This document shows positions 43,747 through 52,745 of a stretch of DNA of 64,000 bases, in pieces. The stretch comes from Rossellomorea vietnamensis (GTDB lineage Bacteria > Bacillota > Bacilli > Bacillales > Bacillaceae_B), in contig NZ_CP104558.1 of assembly GCF_025398035.1 (NCBI RefSeq), forward strand, positions 434,001 to 498,000, written 5' to 3'. The notes under the pieces were generated by a model, which was not told the DNA's origin, did no database searches, and worked only from the letters and a program-made list of their open reading frames with translations. A program made the position numbers and the translations under genes. Each line of letters begins with the position of its first letter. Position 1 is the first letter of the stretch.

Positions 43747-45132
43747 ATGAATGTCTGGTTTGTTTTGTTGAACATTTTGGTGTTTCTTGTTCTCATTGGT
43801 GTACTATTTCATATGCAAAGAAAAAATGTTTCGTTTTCAAAACGGGTGTTTGCCGCACTCGGACTGGGAATTGTTTTCGGTCTCGGTTTACAGTGGGTGT
43901 ATGAGGCAGGTGATGAAAATGTCACCCAATCGATTGAATGGTTCAATATTGTCGGAACGGGTTATATTAAGCTGCTTCAAATGATTGTCATGCCACTTGT
44001 ATTCGTATCGATCCTTTCAGCCTTTTCAAAATTAAAACGATCTTCCAATCTAGGGAAAATTTCTGTATTGATCATCGGATTGCTTGTCGGTACGACTGCC
44101 GTCGCGGCTGCAGTAGGTATTGCGACAACTGCAGCATTCGACCTGGAAGCCATCCAAATTGATCAAGGAAATGCCGAAGCGGCAAGGGGTGTTCAGCTGG
44201 AGGAGAGGGCAGCGGCTTTAGAAGGCCAAAGCTATCCTCAAAAAATCCTGGAACTCCTGCCTCAGAATCCTTTCCTTGATTTAACCGGAGAAAGAGCCAC
44301 GTCGACCATAGCCGTTGTAATTTTTGCAGCCTTCATCGGCATCGCCTATTTAGGGGTTCAGCGAAAGGAACCTGAAGCGGCGGAATTTTTCAAGAAAATT
44401 GTGGATTCCATCTATGCTGTCGTAATGAGAATTGTGACCCTGGTATTGAGGCTGACGCCATTCGGTGTGCTGGCCATCATGGCGAGAACAGTCGCACTGA
44501 GTGATTTCGATGCCATCATGAAACTTGGTGAATTTGTAGGGGCGTCCTATGTTGCCCTTATTATCATGTTCTTGATCCATTTAATCCTATTGACGCTTAC
44601 AGGACTGAATCCGGTCACATACGTGAAAAAAGTACTTCCCGTATTGGCTTTTGCCTTTACCTCAAGATCCAGCGCAGGGACGTTGCCCCTTAATATTCAA
44701 ACCCAGAAAAATAAACTGGGTGTTTCTGAAGGGATCGCCAACTTTTCGGGATCTTTTGGATTATCCATTGGGCAAAACGGATGTGCCGGCGTGTACCCGG
44801 CTATGCTTGCCGTCATGATCGCACCTACGGTTGGCATGAATCCTTTTACCCCAACATTTATTTTTACGCTCATTGCCATTGTTGCCATCAGCTCCTTCGG
44901 TGTCGCCGGAGTTGGCGGCGGTGCCACATTTGCCGCTATCCTCGTCCTTTCTGCCATGGACCTGCCGGTTGCGTTAGCGGGTCTTCTGATTTCAATCGAA
45001 CCTTTAATCGACATGGGCCGGACAGCCGTAAATGTGAGTGGTGCCATGACATCTGGAATCATCACTAGTAAGGTAACGGGAGAACTGGATACGGAAACCT
45101 ATAATAAAGAAATGATCGAAGCTGAAGCTTAA
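43747..45132 (+). CDS. tcyP: L-cystine symporter TcyP
   Basis: A 461-aa dicarboxylate/amino acid:cation symporter (B. subtilis TcyP 463). About nine membrane segments; family motifs FTSRSSAGTLPLN near 300 and FSGSFGLSIGQNGCAGVYPA near 330. It takes up cystine and supplies cysteine. GAGGGAGGG precedes the ATG and a terminator follows. Confidence 0.93.
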   Translation: MNVWFVLLNILVFLVLIGVLFHMQRKNVSFSKRVFAALGLGIVFGLGLQWVYEAGDENVTQSIEWFNIVGTGYIKLLQMIVMPLVFVSILSAFSKLKRSSNLGKISVLIIGLLVGTTAVAAAVGIATTAAFDLEAIQIDQGNAEAARGVQLEERAAALEGQSYPQKILELLPQNPFLDLTGERATSTIAVVIFAAFIGIAYLGVQRKEPEAAEFFKKIVDSIYAVVMRIVTLVLRLTPFGVLAIMARTVALSDFDAIMKLGEFVGASYVALIIMFLIHLILLTLTGLNPVTYVKKVLPVLAFAFTSRSSAGTLPLNIQTQKNKLGVSEGIANFSGSFGLSIGQNGCAGVYPAMLAVMIAPTVGMNPFTPTFIFTLIAIVAISSFGVAGVGGGATFAAILVLSAMDLPVALAGLLISIEPLIDMGRTAVNVSGAMTSGIITSKVTGELDTETYNKEMIEAEA

Positions 45133-45139
45133 ATGCCGG

Positions 45140-45170
45140 GCCGGCTCATTTTTGATGAGCCGGCTTTTTT
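45140..45170 (+). terminator. Intrinsic terminator after tcyP
   Basis: GCCGGCTCAT-TTTTG-ATGAGCCGGC followed by TTTTTT. Confidence 0.92.
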
Positions 45171-45210
45171 ATTGGAAAAGGATATTTCACATGTTTTTGA
45201 GTGTTTGTAA

Positions 45211-45266
45211 TTGAAAATTCAGACTATATTCTTTACTATAGAGGTAACATACCGACCGGTTAGTAT
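45211..45266 (+). promoter_or_regulatory. Promoter and TetR-type operator of acyl-CoA unit 1
   Basis: TTGAAA at 45211-45216 and TACTAT at 45234-45239 with a 17-bp spacer. ATACCGACCGGTTAGTAT at 45249-45266 covers the expected start. The site is a near-palindrome of the TetR-family kind and recurs at 50391-50408. Confidence 0.8.
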
Positions 45267-45304
45267 CTTGGTGTGTGAATGACTTGAAAGAGGGAGGCAG
45301 GAAT

Positions 45305-46078
45305 ATGCATGTAAAGGAATTGTTTGATTTATCCGGTAAGGTGGCACTGGTGACTGGTGGAGGCAGGGGTCTTGGAAAGCAGATTGCAACCTGTTTTGCG
45401 GAAGCAGGAGCAAATGTTGTCATCTGTTCAAGAAATGTAGAAGCATGCGATGAAGTCAAAAAGGATTTAGAGGGTATGGGTGTACAAGCACTTTCCTTTC
45501 AATGTGATGTCACGGATCCGGAAGACGTCGCGAGGGTTGTGGATGAAACCCAAAAGGCATTTGGACGAATTGACATCCTGGTGAATAATAGCGGAGCTTC
45601 ATGGGGCGCTCCTGCAGAAGAAATGCCCCTCGAGGCATGGCATAAAGTTATGAACGTAAATGTGAACGGGACCTTCATTATGTCACAGGCGGTAGGAAAG
45701 CTGATGTTAGCACAGAATGAAGGGAAAATCATCAATATTGCGTCTGTAGCGGGTCTTCAAGGAACGGACCCAAGATATATGGATGCCATCGGCTATAGTA
45801 CAAGTAAAGCAGCAGTCATCAACTTCACCAAGGATCTTGCCGTGAAATGGGGCTCTCGCGGAGTCCATGTTAACGCAATCGCACCAGGCTTCTTTCCGAC
45901 AAAAATGTCAAAGGGGATCCTCTCCCATGCCGGGGAAGCCATTTTAGAAGGTACGCCGTTAAATCGATTCGGAAGCGAAGATGATTTAAAAGGGGCGGCT
46001 CTTTTCCTTGCTTCCCGTGCCTCTAATTTTGTAACAGGTTCGGTCCTTGTGGTGGATGGCGGCTCCTCAGCGATGTAA
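45305..46078 (+). CDS. Short-chain dehydrogenase/reductase (unit 1, SDR-A)
   Basis: A 257-aa SDR. Cofactor motif TGGGRGLGKQIA at about 17-28, NNSGAS near 95, catalytic Tyr-x3-Lys in GYSTSKAA near 170. ATG 45305 follows GGAGG; an earlier ATG reading is rejected. It probably oxidises a hydroxyacyl-CoA or related intermediate; it is one of three SDRs in this island. First gene of the TetR-controlled unit. Confidence 0.88.
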   Translation: MHVKELFDLSGKVALVTGGGRGLGKQIATCFAEAGANVVICSRNVEACDEVKKDLEGMGVQALSFQCDVTDPEDVARVVDETQKAFGRIDILVNNSGASWGAPAEEMPLEAWHKVMNVNVNGTFIMSQAVGKLMLAQNEGKIINIASVAGLQGTDPRYMDAIGYSTSKAAVINFTKDLAVKWGSRGVHVNAIAPGFFPTKMSKGILSHAGEAILEGTPLNRFGSEDDLKGAALFLASRASNFVTGSVLVVDGGSSAM

Positions 46079-46111
46079 CCCGATTATTTTTAATAAGGAA
46101 GGATGGATGTC

Positions 46112-47341
46112 ATGGAGTTCTCCTATTCTCCAAAAGTACAAGAATATCAAAATAAACTATCCCGCTTCATGGAAGAGTTCGTATACCCGAATGAATCTCT
46201 TTATGAACAGCAATTAAACAGGCAGGATACCCGATGGAGTTCAGTCCCGCCCATCATGGAAGAATTAAAAACCGAAGCAAGGAAACAAGGGTTATGGAAC
46301 TTATTTCTACCAGAAAGTGAATATGGGGCTGGATTAAGTAATGTGGAATATGCACCGCTTTGCGAAATCATGGGCAGGTCTTTGATCGGTCCGGAAGTAT
46401 TCAACTGCAACGCTCCAGATACCGGGAATATGGAAGTGTTGGAGCGATATGGCACCCCTGCCCAAAAGGAGCGATACCTGATCCCCCTCCTGAATGGTGA
46501 GATCCGCTCCTGTTTCTCGATGACGGAGCCCGAAGTCGCTTCATCCGATGCCACAAATATCAAGGCAAGCATCGTTCGGGAAGGTGATGAATACGTCATC
46601 AATGCCAGGAAATGGTGGTCATCCGGCGCTGGGGATCCACGGTGCAGCTTCTCCATCTTAATGGGGAAAACAGACCCTGATGCAAGACGCCATGAGCAGC
46701 AATCGATGATCATCGTCCCTTTGGACGCGGAGGGTGTGAAAATCGAACGGATGCTCCCGGTCTTTGGATATGATCATGCTCCTCACGGTCATGGAGAAAT
46801 CACCTTTACCGATGTACGGGTGCCCCTGGAAAATATGATCTGGGCGGAAGGGAAAGGTTTTGCCATTGCCCAGGGGCGATTAGGTCCAGGGCGGATTCAT
46901 CATTGCATGCGTTTGATCGGAGCAGCGGAAAGGGCGCTTGAAGAATTATGTAAGCGTGTTCAAAACAGGGAAGCATTCGGAAAGACGCTCTCAAGTCAGG
47001 GGGTCGTCATGGATTGGATCGCTGATTCACGTATTGAAATCGAGCAGGCACGCCTTCTGACCATGAAAGCCGCTTACATGATGGATACCGTCGGAAATAA
47101 AATGGCCAAACAGGAAATCGCCATGATAAAGGTAGTGGCCCCTTCCATGGCGTTACGGGTTATTGACCGGGCCATTCAGGCATTTGGGGCTGCCGGGGTA
47201 TCAGGAGATCATTCAATGGCCGCACAATGGGCGAATGCCCGAACATTACGACTTGCCGACGGGCCTGATGAAGTACATCGTGCCCAACTCGCAAAATTAG
47301 AGCTGAGAAAATATCAAAAAGCCTCTCCGGTAGAGAGCTAG
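46112..47341 (+). CDS. Acyl-CoA dehydrogenase of the ACAD10/ACAD11 type
   Basis: A 409-aa flavin enzyme. FAD/substrate region [18 protein letters not shown] near 130, [10 protein letters not shown] near 170. The C-terminal motif is [20 protein letters not shown]; Asp383 stands where common acyl-CoA dehydrogenases have the catalytic Glu of YEGT. The ADGPDEVH form is that of human ACAD11 and its bacterial relatives, which work together with an APH-type kinase on 4-hydroxyacyl-CoA. Such a kinase is encoded at 50865-51947. ATG 46112 fits AAGGAAGG better than ATG 46103. Confidence 0.88.
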   Translation: MEFSYSPKVQEYQNKLSRFMEEFVYPNESLYEQQLNRQDTRWSSVPPIMEELKTEARKQGLWNLFLPESEYGAGLSNVEYAPLCEIMGRSLIGPEVFNCNAPDTGNMEVLERYGTPAQKERYLIPLLNGEIRSCFSMTEPEVASSDATNIKASIVREGDEYVINARKWWSSGAGDPRCSFSILMGKTDPDARRHEQQSMIIVPLDAEGVKIERMLPVFGYDHAPHGHGEITFTDVRVPLENMIWAEGKGFAIAQGRLGPGRIHHCMRLIGAAERALEELCKRVQNREAFGKTLSSQGVVMDWIADSRIEIEQARLLTMKAAYMMDTVGNKMAKQEIAMIKVVAPSMALRVIDRAIQAFGAAGVSGDHSMAAQWANARTLRLADGPDEVHRAQLAKLELRKYQKASPVES

Positions 47342-47360
47342 GAAGAGAGAGTGATTGCAT

Positions 47361-48110
47361 ATGAGGCTATCGGGTAGGGTTTCGATCATCACTGGAGGAG
47401 GCGGTGGAATAGGACGTGCGACCGCTTTAAGATTTTCTGAAGAAGGGGCGAATGTCGTCGTGGCAGATCTGGATGAATCGAGGGGGGAGGAAACGGTAAG
47501 GCTCATCAGGGAAAAGAATGGGCATGGGATGTATGTAAGGACGAATGTAAGAGACAGTGAAAGCATGCAGGAGCTCGTACATAAAACGGTCGAGCATTTC
47601 GGGAGTCTGGATATCCTCGTGAACAATGCCGGAATCGGTCAGTCAGAAGTCAGGAGTATCGATTTGGAAGAAACGGAATGGGATGATGTCCTTGATACTA
47701 ACTTAAAGAGCATCTTTCTGGGAATGAAACATAGCATACCGGAACTGATGAAAAAAGGCGGGGTCATCGTGAATGTTTCAAGTCTTCTGGGTTTAAAGGG
47801 GAGGAAGTACGTATCCGCTTATAATGCGGCAAAAGGCGGAGTGGTATTGTTGACGCAAAATGCCGCATTGGAGTACGGAAAAGAAGGAATCCGGGTAAAT
47901 GCTGTAGCTCCGGGTGTCATCGATACAAACATCATTGAAGGATGGAAGAAGGATGAAAGGAAATGGTCGGTGATTTCTCAATCGAATGCCCTCAGGAGGA
48001 TTGGAAACCCGGATGAAGTGGCCTCCGCCATCTTGTTCCTGGCATCGGATGAAGCCTCCTTTATCACCGGATCCACATTATCTGTAGATGGTGGTGGGTT
48101 GATCTATTAG
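47361..48110 (+). CDS. Short-chain dehydrogenase/reductase (unit 1, SDR-B)
   Basis: A 249-aa SDR with TGGGGGIGRATA near 10-21, NNAGIG near 86 and YNAAK near 150. ATG 47361 is used; a TTG six bases earlier is a possible start. It may act as the LvaD-like dehydrogenase of the pathway (inference). Spacing to neighbours is short, so it is in the operon. Confidence 0.86.
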   Translation: MRLSGRVSIITGGGGGIGRATALRFSEEGANVVVADLDESRGEETVRLIREKNGHGMYVRTNVRDSESMQELVHKTVEHFGSLDILVNNAGIGQSEVRSIDLEETEWDDVLDTNLKSIFLGMKHSIPELMKKGGVIVNVSSLLGLKGRKYVSAYNAAKGGVVLLTQNAALEYGKEGIRVNAVAPGVIDTNIIEGWKKDERKWSVISQSNALRRIGNPDEVASAILFLASDEASFITGSTLSVDGGGLIY

Positions 48111-48156
48111 GACCATGCAGCGGCAGCTGAATAATTAAAACGGAAGGAATGATTTT

Positions 48157-49752
48157 GTGACAACTAAATCCTGGCACGTTCATTATCCTGAATCGTTCGA
48201 CACAGATATTCCAGCAATCGATTTCTCAATACCCCATATGCTCCAACAAACTGCTTCGGGGTACCCTGAGCATCCTTGTATAAGCTTCTATCAAAAGCGC
48301 ATGACGTATCGTGAACTTCAAGATGCCGTCACAATGTTTTCCTCGTCCCTCCAGCATATCGGGACGAAAAAAGGAGACCGGGTTGCCATCATGCTCCCTA
48401 ACTGTCCCCAATATGTCATTTCTTATTATGGGATCCTTACCACTGGCGGAATTGTTACGCAGGTGAATCCAATGTCTGTTGAAAGGGAACTCATTCATTT
48501 ACTGAAAGACTCCGGGGTGGAGACGATCATTGTTTTGGACCGCTTTTATCCCATGATTCAATCCATTCAAAAGGAAACCAAAGTGAAAACGATCATTGTC
48601 GTCAGCTTCCTAGGGGAGGACCATGAGACGGATTATACGTTCGATGAATTTTTGAAGCTTGGGGACGGTGGGGTTACTTCCATTAAAATAGAGCCGGAAG
48701 ATGTGGCCGTACTTCAATACACAGGTGGAACAACCGGCGTGTCCAAGGGTGTGATGCTCACACATAGCAATATCCTTTCAAATGTTATGCAAAGTCAGCG
48801 GTTTTTTAAAGAAAGCATTCAAACAGGGGAAGAAAGAAGTCTGAGTGTGATTCCCTTCTTTCATGTATTTGGAATGAATTCATGCATGAATCTTTCCATT
48901 TATACAGCAAATGAAATGATCCTGCTGCCACGGTTTGAGCTCTCAGAAGTATTATCCACCATTAAGAGGGAGAAACCCACATTATTCCCTGGAGTGCCGA
49001 CCATGTATGTGGCGATAACGAATCATCCCTCTGCTGAAGAGTATGGGATTCATTCGATCAAGCTTTGTAACAGCGGCAGTGCCCCCATGCCTGTTGAACT
49101 CTTAAATCAGTTCGAGAAGAAAACAGGGGCAAAGATATTGGAAGGGTATGGTTTATCAGAAGCCTCGCCGACGACCCATTGTAACCCTGCCTTCGCAGAA
49201 AGAAAGCCTGGAACTGTCGGAATCGGCCTCCCTTCTACGGATTATAAGGTAGTGGATATAGCGACCGGCATGAAGGAAGTACCTCCGGGAGACATTGGAG
49301 AGCTGATCATCAAAGGTCCCCAAGTCATGAAGGGGTACTGGAATTTACCTGAAGAAACCGCCAATGCCCTTCGTGACGGATGGCTATACACAGGAGACAT
49401 TGCCCGGATGGATGATGAAGGGTATGTATCGATAGTGGATCGAAAGAAAGATATGATCATTGCTTCAGGATATAACGTGTATCCCCGGGAAGTGGAAGAA
49501 GTCATCTATGAACATCCCTCTGTACAGGAAGCGGTCGTAATCGGGGTCCCTGACTCCTATCGTGGAGAAACCGTGAAAGCCGTGATTGTCCTTAAGGCTG
49601 GGGAAAAGGTGTCAGAACAGGAATTGATGGGGTTCTGTCAGGAGAATATGTCTTCATTCAAAGTCCCAAGGATCATTGAATTCCGGGATGAACTTCCAAA
49701 GACGAGTGTAGGGAAGATACTAAGAAGGGCCCTCCGGGAAAATGTGATATAA
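48157..49752 (+). CDS. Acyl-CoA synthetase (AMP-forming)
   Basis: A 531-aa ANL-superfamily ligase. P-loop YTGGTTGVSKGVMLTH near 185, EGYGLSEASP near 327, YTGDIA near 412 and the C-terminal catalytic Lys in TSVGKILRRALR near 520. It activates a carboxylic acid as its CoA thioester at the start of the pathway. GTG 48157 follows GGAAGGA. Sits next to the TetR gene. Confidence 0.92.
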   Translation: MTTKSWHVHYPESFDTDIPAIDFSIPHMLQQTASGYPEHPCISFYQKRMTYRELQDAVTMFSSSLQHIGTKKGDRVAIMLPNCPQYVISYYGILTTGGIVTQVNPMSVERELIHLLKDSGVETIIVLDRFYPMIQSIQKETKVKTIIVVSFLGEDHETDYTFDEFLKLGDGGVTSIKIEPEDVAVLQYTGGTTGVSKGVMLTHSNILSNVMQSQRFFKESIQTGEERSLSVIPFFHVFGMNSCMNLSIYTANEMILLPRFELSEVLSTIKREKPTLFPGVPTMYVAITNHPSAEEYGIHSIKLCNSGSAPMPVELLNQFEKKTGAKILEGYGLSEASPTTHCNPAFAERKPGTVGIGLPSTDYKVVDIATGMKEVPPGDIGELIIKGPQVMKGYWNLPEETANALRDGWLYTGDIARMDDEGYVSIVDRKKDMIIASGYNVYPREVEEVIYEHPSVQEAVVIGVPDSYRGETVKAVIVLKAGEKVSEQELMGFCQENMSSFKVPRIIEFRDELPKTSVGKILRRALRENVI

Positions 49753-49786
49753 TTCAGGGGATATTTGCAGATTGAGGGGACTTCAT

Positions 49787-50353
49787 ATGAAAGAAAAAAT
49801 GACAGAGCAAGCAGTACGGTTATTTGATCAAAAAGGCTTTACCGTCACATCCATTCAGGATATCGTCGAATCGATCGGGGTGACAAAAGGAACATTCTAC
49901 TACTATTTTTCCAGTAAAGAAGAGTTATTAAAGGAAATTCATATGAGATATATAGATGGCTTATTGTCCAAGCAGGAAAGAATACTGGAAGATGACAGTA
50001 AATCTTTCCGTGAGAAACTTTTTGACATCATTCATCTTTCCATCGTTGACATCAAAGAACAGGGAGCCAGTGCCAAAGTCTTTTTCAGGGAAATGAGACA
50101 CTTAAGCCATAAAAGCTTGGACCAAATCGAACCCAAGCGGGATATGTACCGATACAATATCGAAAAGCTCTTGAAAGAAGGAAGAAAGTCCGGGGATTTC
50201 CGAAACGACTTTGATGTTTCCGTTGTAGCCTTCGGTATACTTGGGATGATGAACTGGAGTTATCAATGGTATAAGCCTGACGGGGCGAAGACGGATGAAG
50301 AAATCGCAGGCACGTTTGTCGATATGGTCTTGAAAGGGATTCAACCACAATAG
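49787..50353 (+). CDS. TetR-family repressor of the acyl-CoA island
   Basis: A 188-aa TetR regulator. The N-terminal helix-turn-helix TVTSIQDIVESIGVTKGTFYYYFSSKEELL is clear; the C-terminal ligand domain is about 60-188. ATG 49787 lies after AGGGGAC. It is last in unit 1 and its likely sites are the two 18-bp repeats at 45249 and 50391. An acyl-CoA ligand is probable (inference). Confidence 0.88.
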   Translation: MKEKMTEQAVRLFDQKGFTVTSIQDIVESIGVTKGTFYYYFSSKEELLKEIHMRYIDGLLSKQERILEDDSKSFREKLFDIIHLSIVDIKEQGASAKVFFREMRHLSHKSLDQIEPKRDMYRYNIEKLLKEGRKSGDFRNDFDVSVVAFGILGMMNWSYQWYKPDGAKTDEEIAGTFVDMVLKGIQPQ

Positions 50354-50390
50354 AGGGGGAAGCGGTTATAGCATTTCCTCCTCCTCTAAC

Positions 50391-50415
50391 ATACCGACTG
50401 GTTAGTATTTATAAT
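50391..50415 (+). promoter_or_regulatory. TetR-type operator and -10 of acyl-CoA unit 2
   Basis: ATACCGACTGGTTAGTAT at 50391-50408 differs from the site at 45249 by one base. TATAAT at 50410-50415 follows at once. The -35 is poor (about 50387-50392), so the repressor would cover the core promoter. Confidence 0.78.
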
Positions 50416-50431
50416 GAAAGAAGGCGGATAA

Positions 50432-50848
50432 ATGGATTCTATCACCGTAAGAAGTAGATTCTGCGAAACTGATGCACTGGGGCATATTAACAATACCACT
50501 TACTTTGTCTATTTAGAGGAAGCGCGGATTAAATTCTTTCAAACAATCGGATTCGATATGGACGTGAAGGATTGGCAGTTTATCCTGGCTTCCACCAAAT
50601 GTGATTTCGTCTCACAGGGTTATTTCAATCAAGAACTTGTCATCACCACCGATGTTTCCAAAATCGGATCCAAGAGTTTTCAGTTAGACCATGATATCCT
50701 GTGTGCGGAGACTCATCAACTGATCGCAAGGGGAAACGCGGTCATTGTATATTTTGACTTTCAGGAACAACGTAGCAAAGCAATCCCTGATCTGTTAAAA
50801 GCTCAGTTAAACAATCATTTTCGTTCTGAGAAAACTGAATATTCTTGA
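50432..50848 (+). CDS. Hotdog-fold thioesterase (4HBT type)
   Basis: A 138-aa acyl-CoA thioesterase. The 4HBT motif is ETDALGHINNTTYFVYLEEAR (about 9-29), with Asp in the place of the catalytic acid. It could release CoA from dead-end intermediates or the final product. First gene of unit 2, 17 bp after the TATAAT element region. Confidence 0.88.
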   Translation: MDSITVRSRFCETDALGHINNTTYFVYLEEARIKFFQTIGFDMDVKDWQFILASTKCDFVSQGYFNQELVITTDVSKIGSKSFQLDHDILCAETHQLIARGNAVIVYFDFQEQRSKAIPDLLKAQLNNHFRSEKTEYS

Positions 50849-50864
50849 ATCTAGGAGGGATAAC

Positions 50865-51947
50865 ATGGCGGAGCGAATGGAATATGAAACGGTTTCAGTC
50901 CGAAAAGGAGAAGAATTAAATGAAAGGAAATTACATGACTTCCTGGTTGAGCATTTTCCTGATCTGCAACAAGAAAAGTTGAGCATTAAACAGTTTTCTG
51001 CAGGTCACTCAAATCTAACGTATTTGCTTTCAATGGGAGAATGGGAAGGGGTTTTAAGACGTCCCCCCTTAGGGCCCGTCGCACCGAAGGCACATGATAT
51101 GAAAAGGGAATTCAGGATCCTTTCAGAGATCCACCCTTTATTCGACGTTACACCAAAACCCTATGTATTCTCTGAAGATGAAGGGATAGTCGGAAGCCCA
51201 TTCTTCATCATGGAACGAAAAAGGGGGGAAGTATTCGATACATCATTTCCCCCGCATCTGAATGTAACGCCTGAGGTGTGCAAGAAAATCTCGGAAGAAA
51301 TGGTTTCAAGAATGGTTGAGCTTCATTCCATTGACCATACCAAAACCTCACTACATGAAATCAGTAAGCCCGAGCACTTTATGGAGAGACAGGTTCACGG
51401 GTGGATCAATCGCTATGAACGTGCGAAGACAAGTGAGGTTCGTGATGTAAAACATCTCACACAGTGGTTGATCAGAAACGTTCCGGAAAATGCTGAGTCC
51501 ACGATCATTCATTATGACTTTAAATTAAACAATAGTATGTTTTCTGAAGACCTGACATCCATGGTGGGATTATTCGATTGGGAGATGGCGACCGTCGGAG
51601 ACCCTCTTGCAGATCTGGGTGTCGCCATGGGGTATTGGATCCAGCAAGATGATCCTGAATTGTTAAAGTACGGTCTCGGGAAGCCTCCAGTGACCATCCT
51701 GGACGGTTTTTACAGCAGAAGAGAGTTCATTGAAAAATATGCCGAAAAAAGCGGCAGGGACGTAAATCACATTCATTTCTATTTGTCTTTTGCCTACTTT
51801 AAGCTCGCGGTTATTGTGCAGCAAATTTATTACCGTTTTAAGATGGGTCAGACAAGTGATGCTCGTTTTTCCGGGTTCGATCGGTTTGCCGAGTCTTTAA
51901 TTACCCTGGGTAATCAGGCAGCATTTAATTCCAGGGAACAAATATAA
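50865..51947 (+). CDS. APH-type phosphotransferase, ACAD10/11-kinase/LvaA-like
   Basis: A 360-aa aminoglycoside-phosphotransferase-fold kinase. N-terminal glycine-rich strand QFSAGHSNLTYLL near 43-55, catalytic loop HYDFKLNN (His216, Asp218, Asn223) and metal-binding DWE (Asp238) in LFDWEMATVGDPLADLG. This subgroup is found as the N-terminal half of mammalian ACAD10/11 and as LvaA in Pseudomonas, where it phosphorylates the 4-hydroxyl group of acyl-CoA. Drug resistance is unlikely given its place in an acyl-CoA operon. GGAGGGA precedes the ATG. Confidence 0.87.
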   Translation: MAERMEYETVSVRKGEELNERKLHDFLVEHFPDLQQEKLSIKQFSAGHSNLTYLLSMGEWEGVLRRPPLGPVAPKAHDMKREFRILSEIHPLFDVTPKPYVFSEDEGIVGSPFFIMERKRGEVFDTSFPPHLNVTPEVCKKISEEMVSRMVELHSIDHTKTSLHEISKPEHFMERQVHGWINRYERAKTSEVRDVKHLTQWLIRNVPENAESTIIHYDFKLNNSMFSEDLTSMVGLFDWEMATVGDPLADLGVAMGYWIQQDDPELLKYGLGKPPVTILDGFYSRREFIEKYAEKSGRDVNHIHFYLSFAYFKLAVIVQQIYYRFKMGQTSDARFSGFDRFAESLITLGNQAAFNSREQI

Positions 51948-51960
51948 GGGGATGAATAGG

Positions 51961-52734
51961 ATGCAATCATTATTAGTCGAAATGAATGACCGGGTGTTGA
52001 ATGTTACTTTGAATCGACCAGACAGCTTAAACTCATTTGATGAGAATATGCTTACCGGATTGATAGAAGCGGTAGAAGAGGCTGGGCGGAATCAGGAGAT
52101 CCGGGCGATCGTGATGCGCGGTGCCGGAAGGTCATTCTCTGCTGGTGGCGACGTGAAAACGATGGGAAGTGCCACATCAGCCCAAGTCTATGAACATATC
52201 GGAATACTGAATTCATGTATCAAAGCCATCAAAACAATAGAAAAGCCGGTCATTGCCTCCGTCCATGGTTTCGCCGCAGGTGCCGGATTTAATTTAGCAT
52301 TGGCCTGTGATCTAATCATTGCATCGGAAACCAGTCAATTTGCACTGAGTTTTTCTAAAGTAGGGCTCATTTCGGATGGAGGGGGTTCTTATTTTCTCCC
52401 ACGGTTGATCGGCCCTCATCTTGCAAAGGAGTTCTTCTTTTCCGGAGAACCTGTTTCTGCCAGGAGAATGTATGAATTAGGGGTGATTAACAGGCTGGTG
52501 TCCGCTGATCATCTGGAAGAAAAAACATATGAGCTGGCTTCTACACTCGCTTCGGGTCCAAGCAAAGCCTACGGCATGATGAAAAAAATGATTGATCGTT
52601 CATTCACCACTACCCTGGATGAAATACTGGAACAGGAAAGAATCACTCAAACCCTGATGATTTCAACGGAAGATCATCTAGAAGGAGTTTCAGCGTTTAA
52701 AGAAAAAAGGACCCCCTCTTTTTCGGGGAATTAG
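51961..52734 (+). CDS. Enoyl-CoA hydratase/isomerase family, PaaG-like isomerase
   Basis: A 257-aa crotonase-fold protein. The oxyanion motif GFAAGAGFNLALACDLI is normal, but both Glu residues of true enoyl-CoA hydratases are replaced: Asn in GFNLA and Phe in ALSFSKVG. Instead it has Asp139 in GLISDGGG, the residue used by PaaG-type delta3-delta2 isomerases. So it probably moves a double bond rather than adding water. ATG 51961 is used because AAGGGG is directly against ATG 51952. Confidence 0.86.
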   Translation: MQSLLVEMNDRVLNVTLNRPDSLNSFDENMLTGLIEAVEEAGRNQEIRAIVMRGAGRSFSAGGDVKTMGSATSAQVYEHIGILNSCIKAIKTIEKPVIASVHGFAAGAGFNLALACDLIIASETSQFALSFSKVGLISDGGGSYFLPRLIGPHLAKEFFFSGEPVSARRMYELGVINRLVSADHLEEKTYELASTLASGPSKAYGMMKKMIDRSFTTTLDEILEQERITQTLMISTEDHLEGVSAFKEKRTPSFSGN

Positions 52735-52745
52735 GAGGAGTATAG

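Noticed and set aside
50865..51947. Aminoglycoside resistance kinase
   Set aside because: The APH fold alone is not evidence; its place in an acyl-CoA operon and the ACAD10/11-kinase-like motifs fit CoA metabolism.
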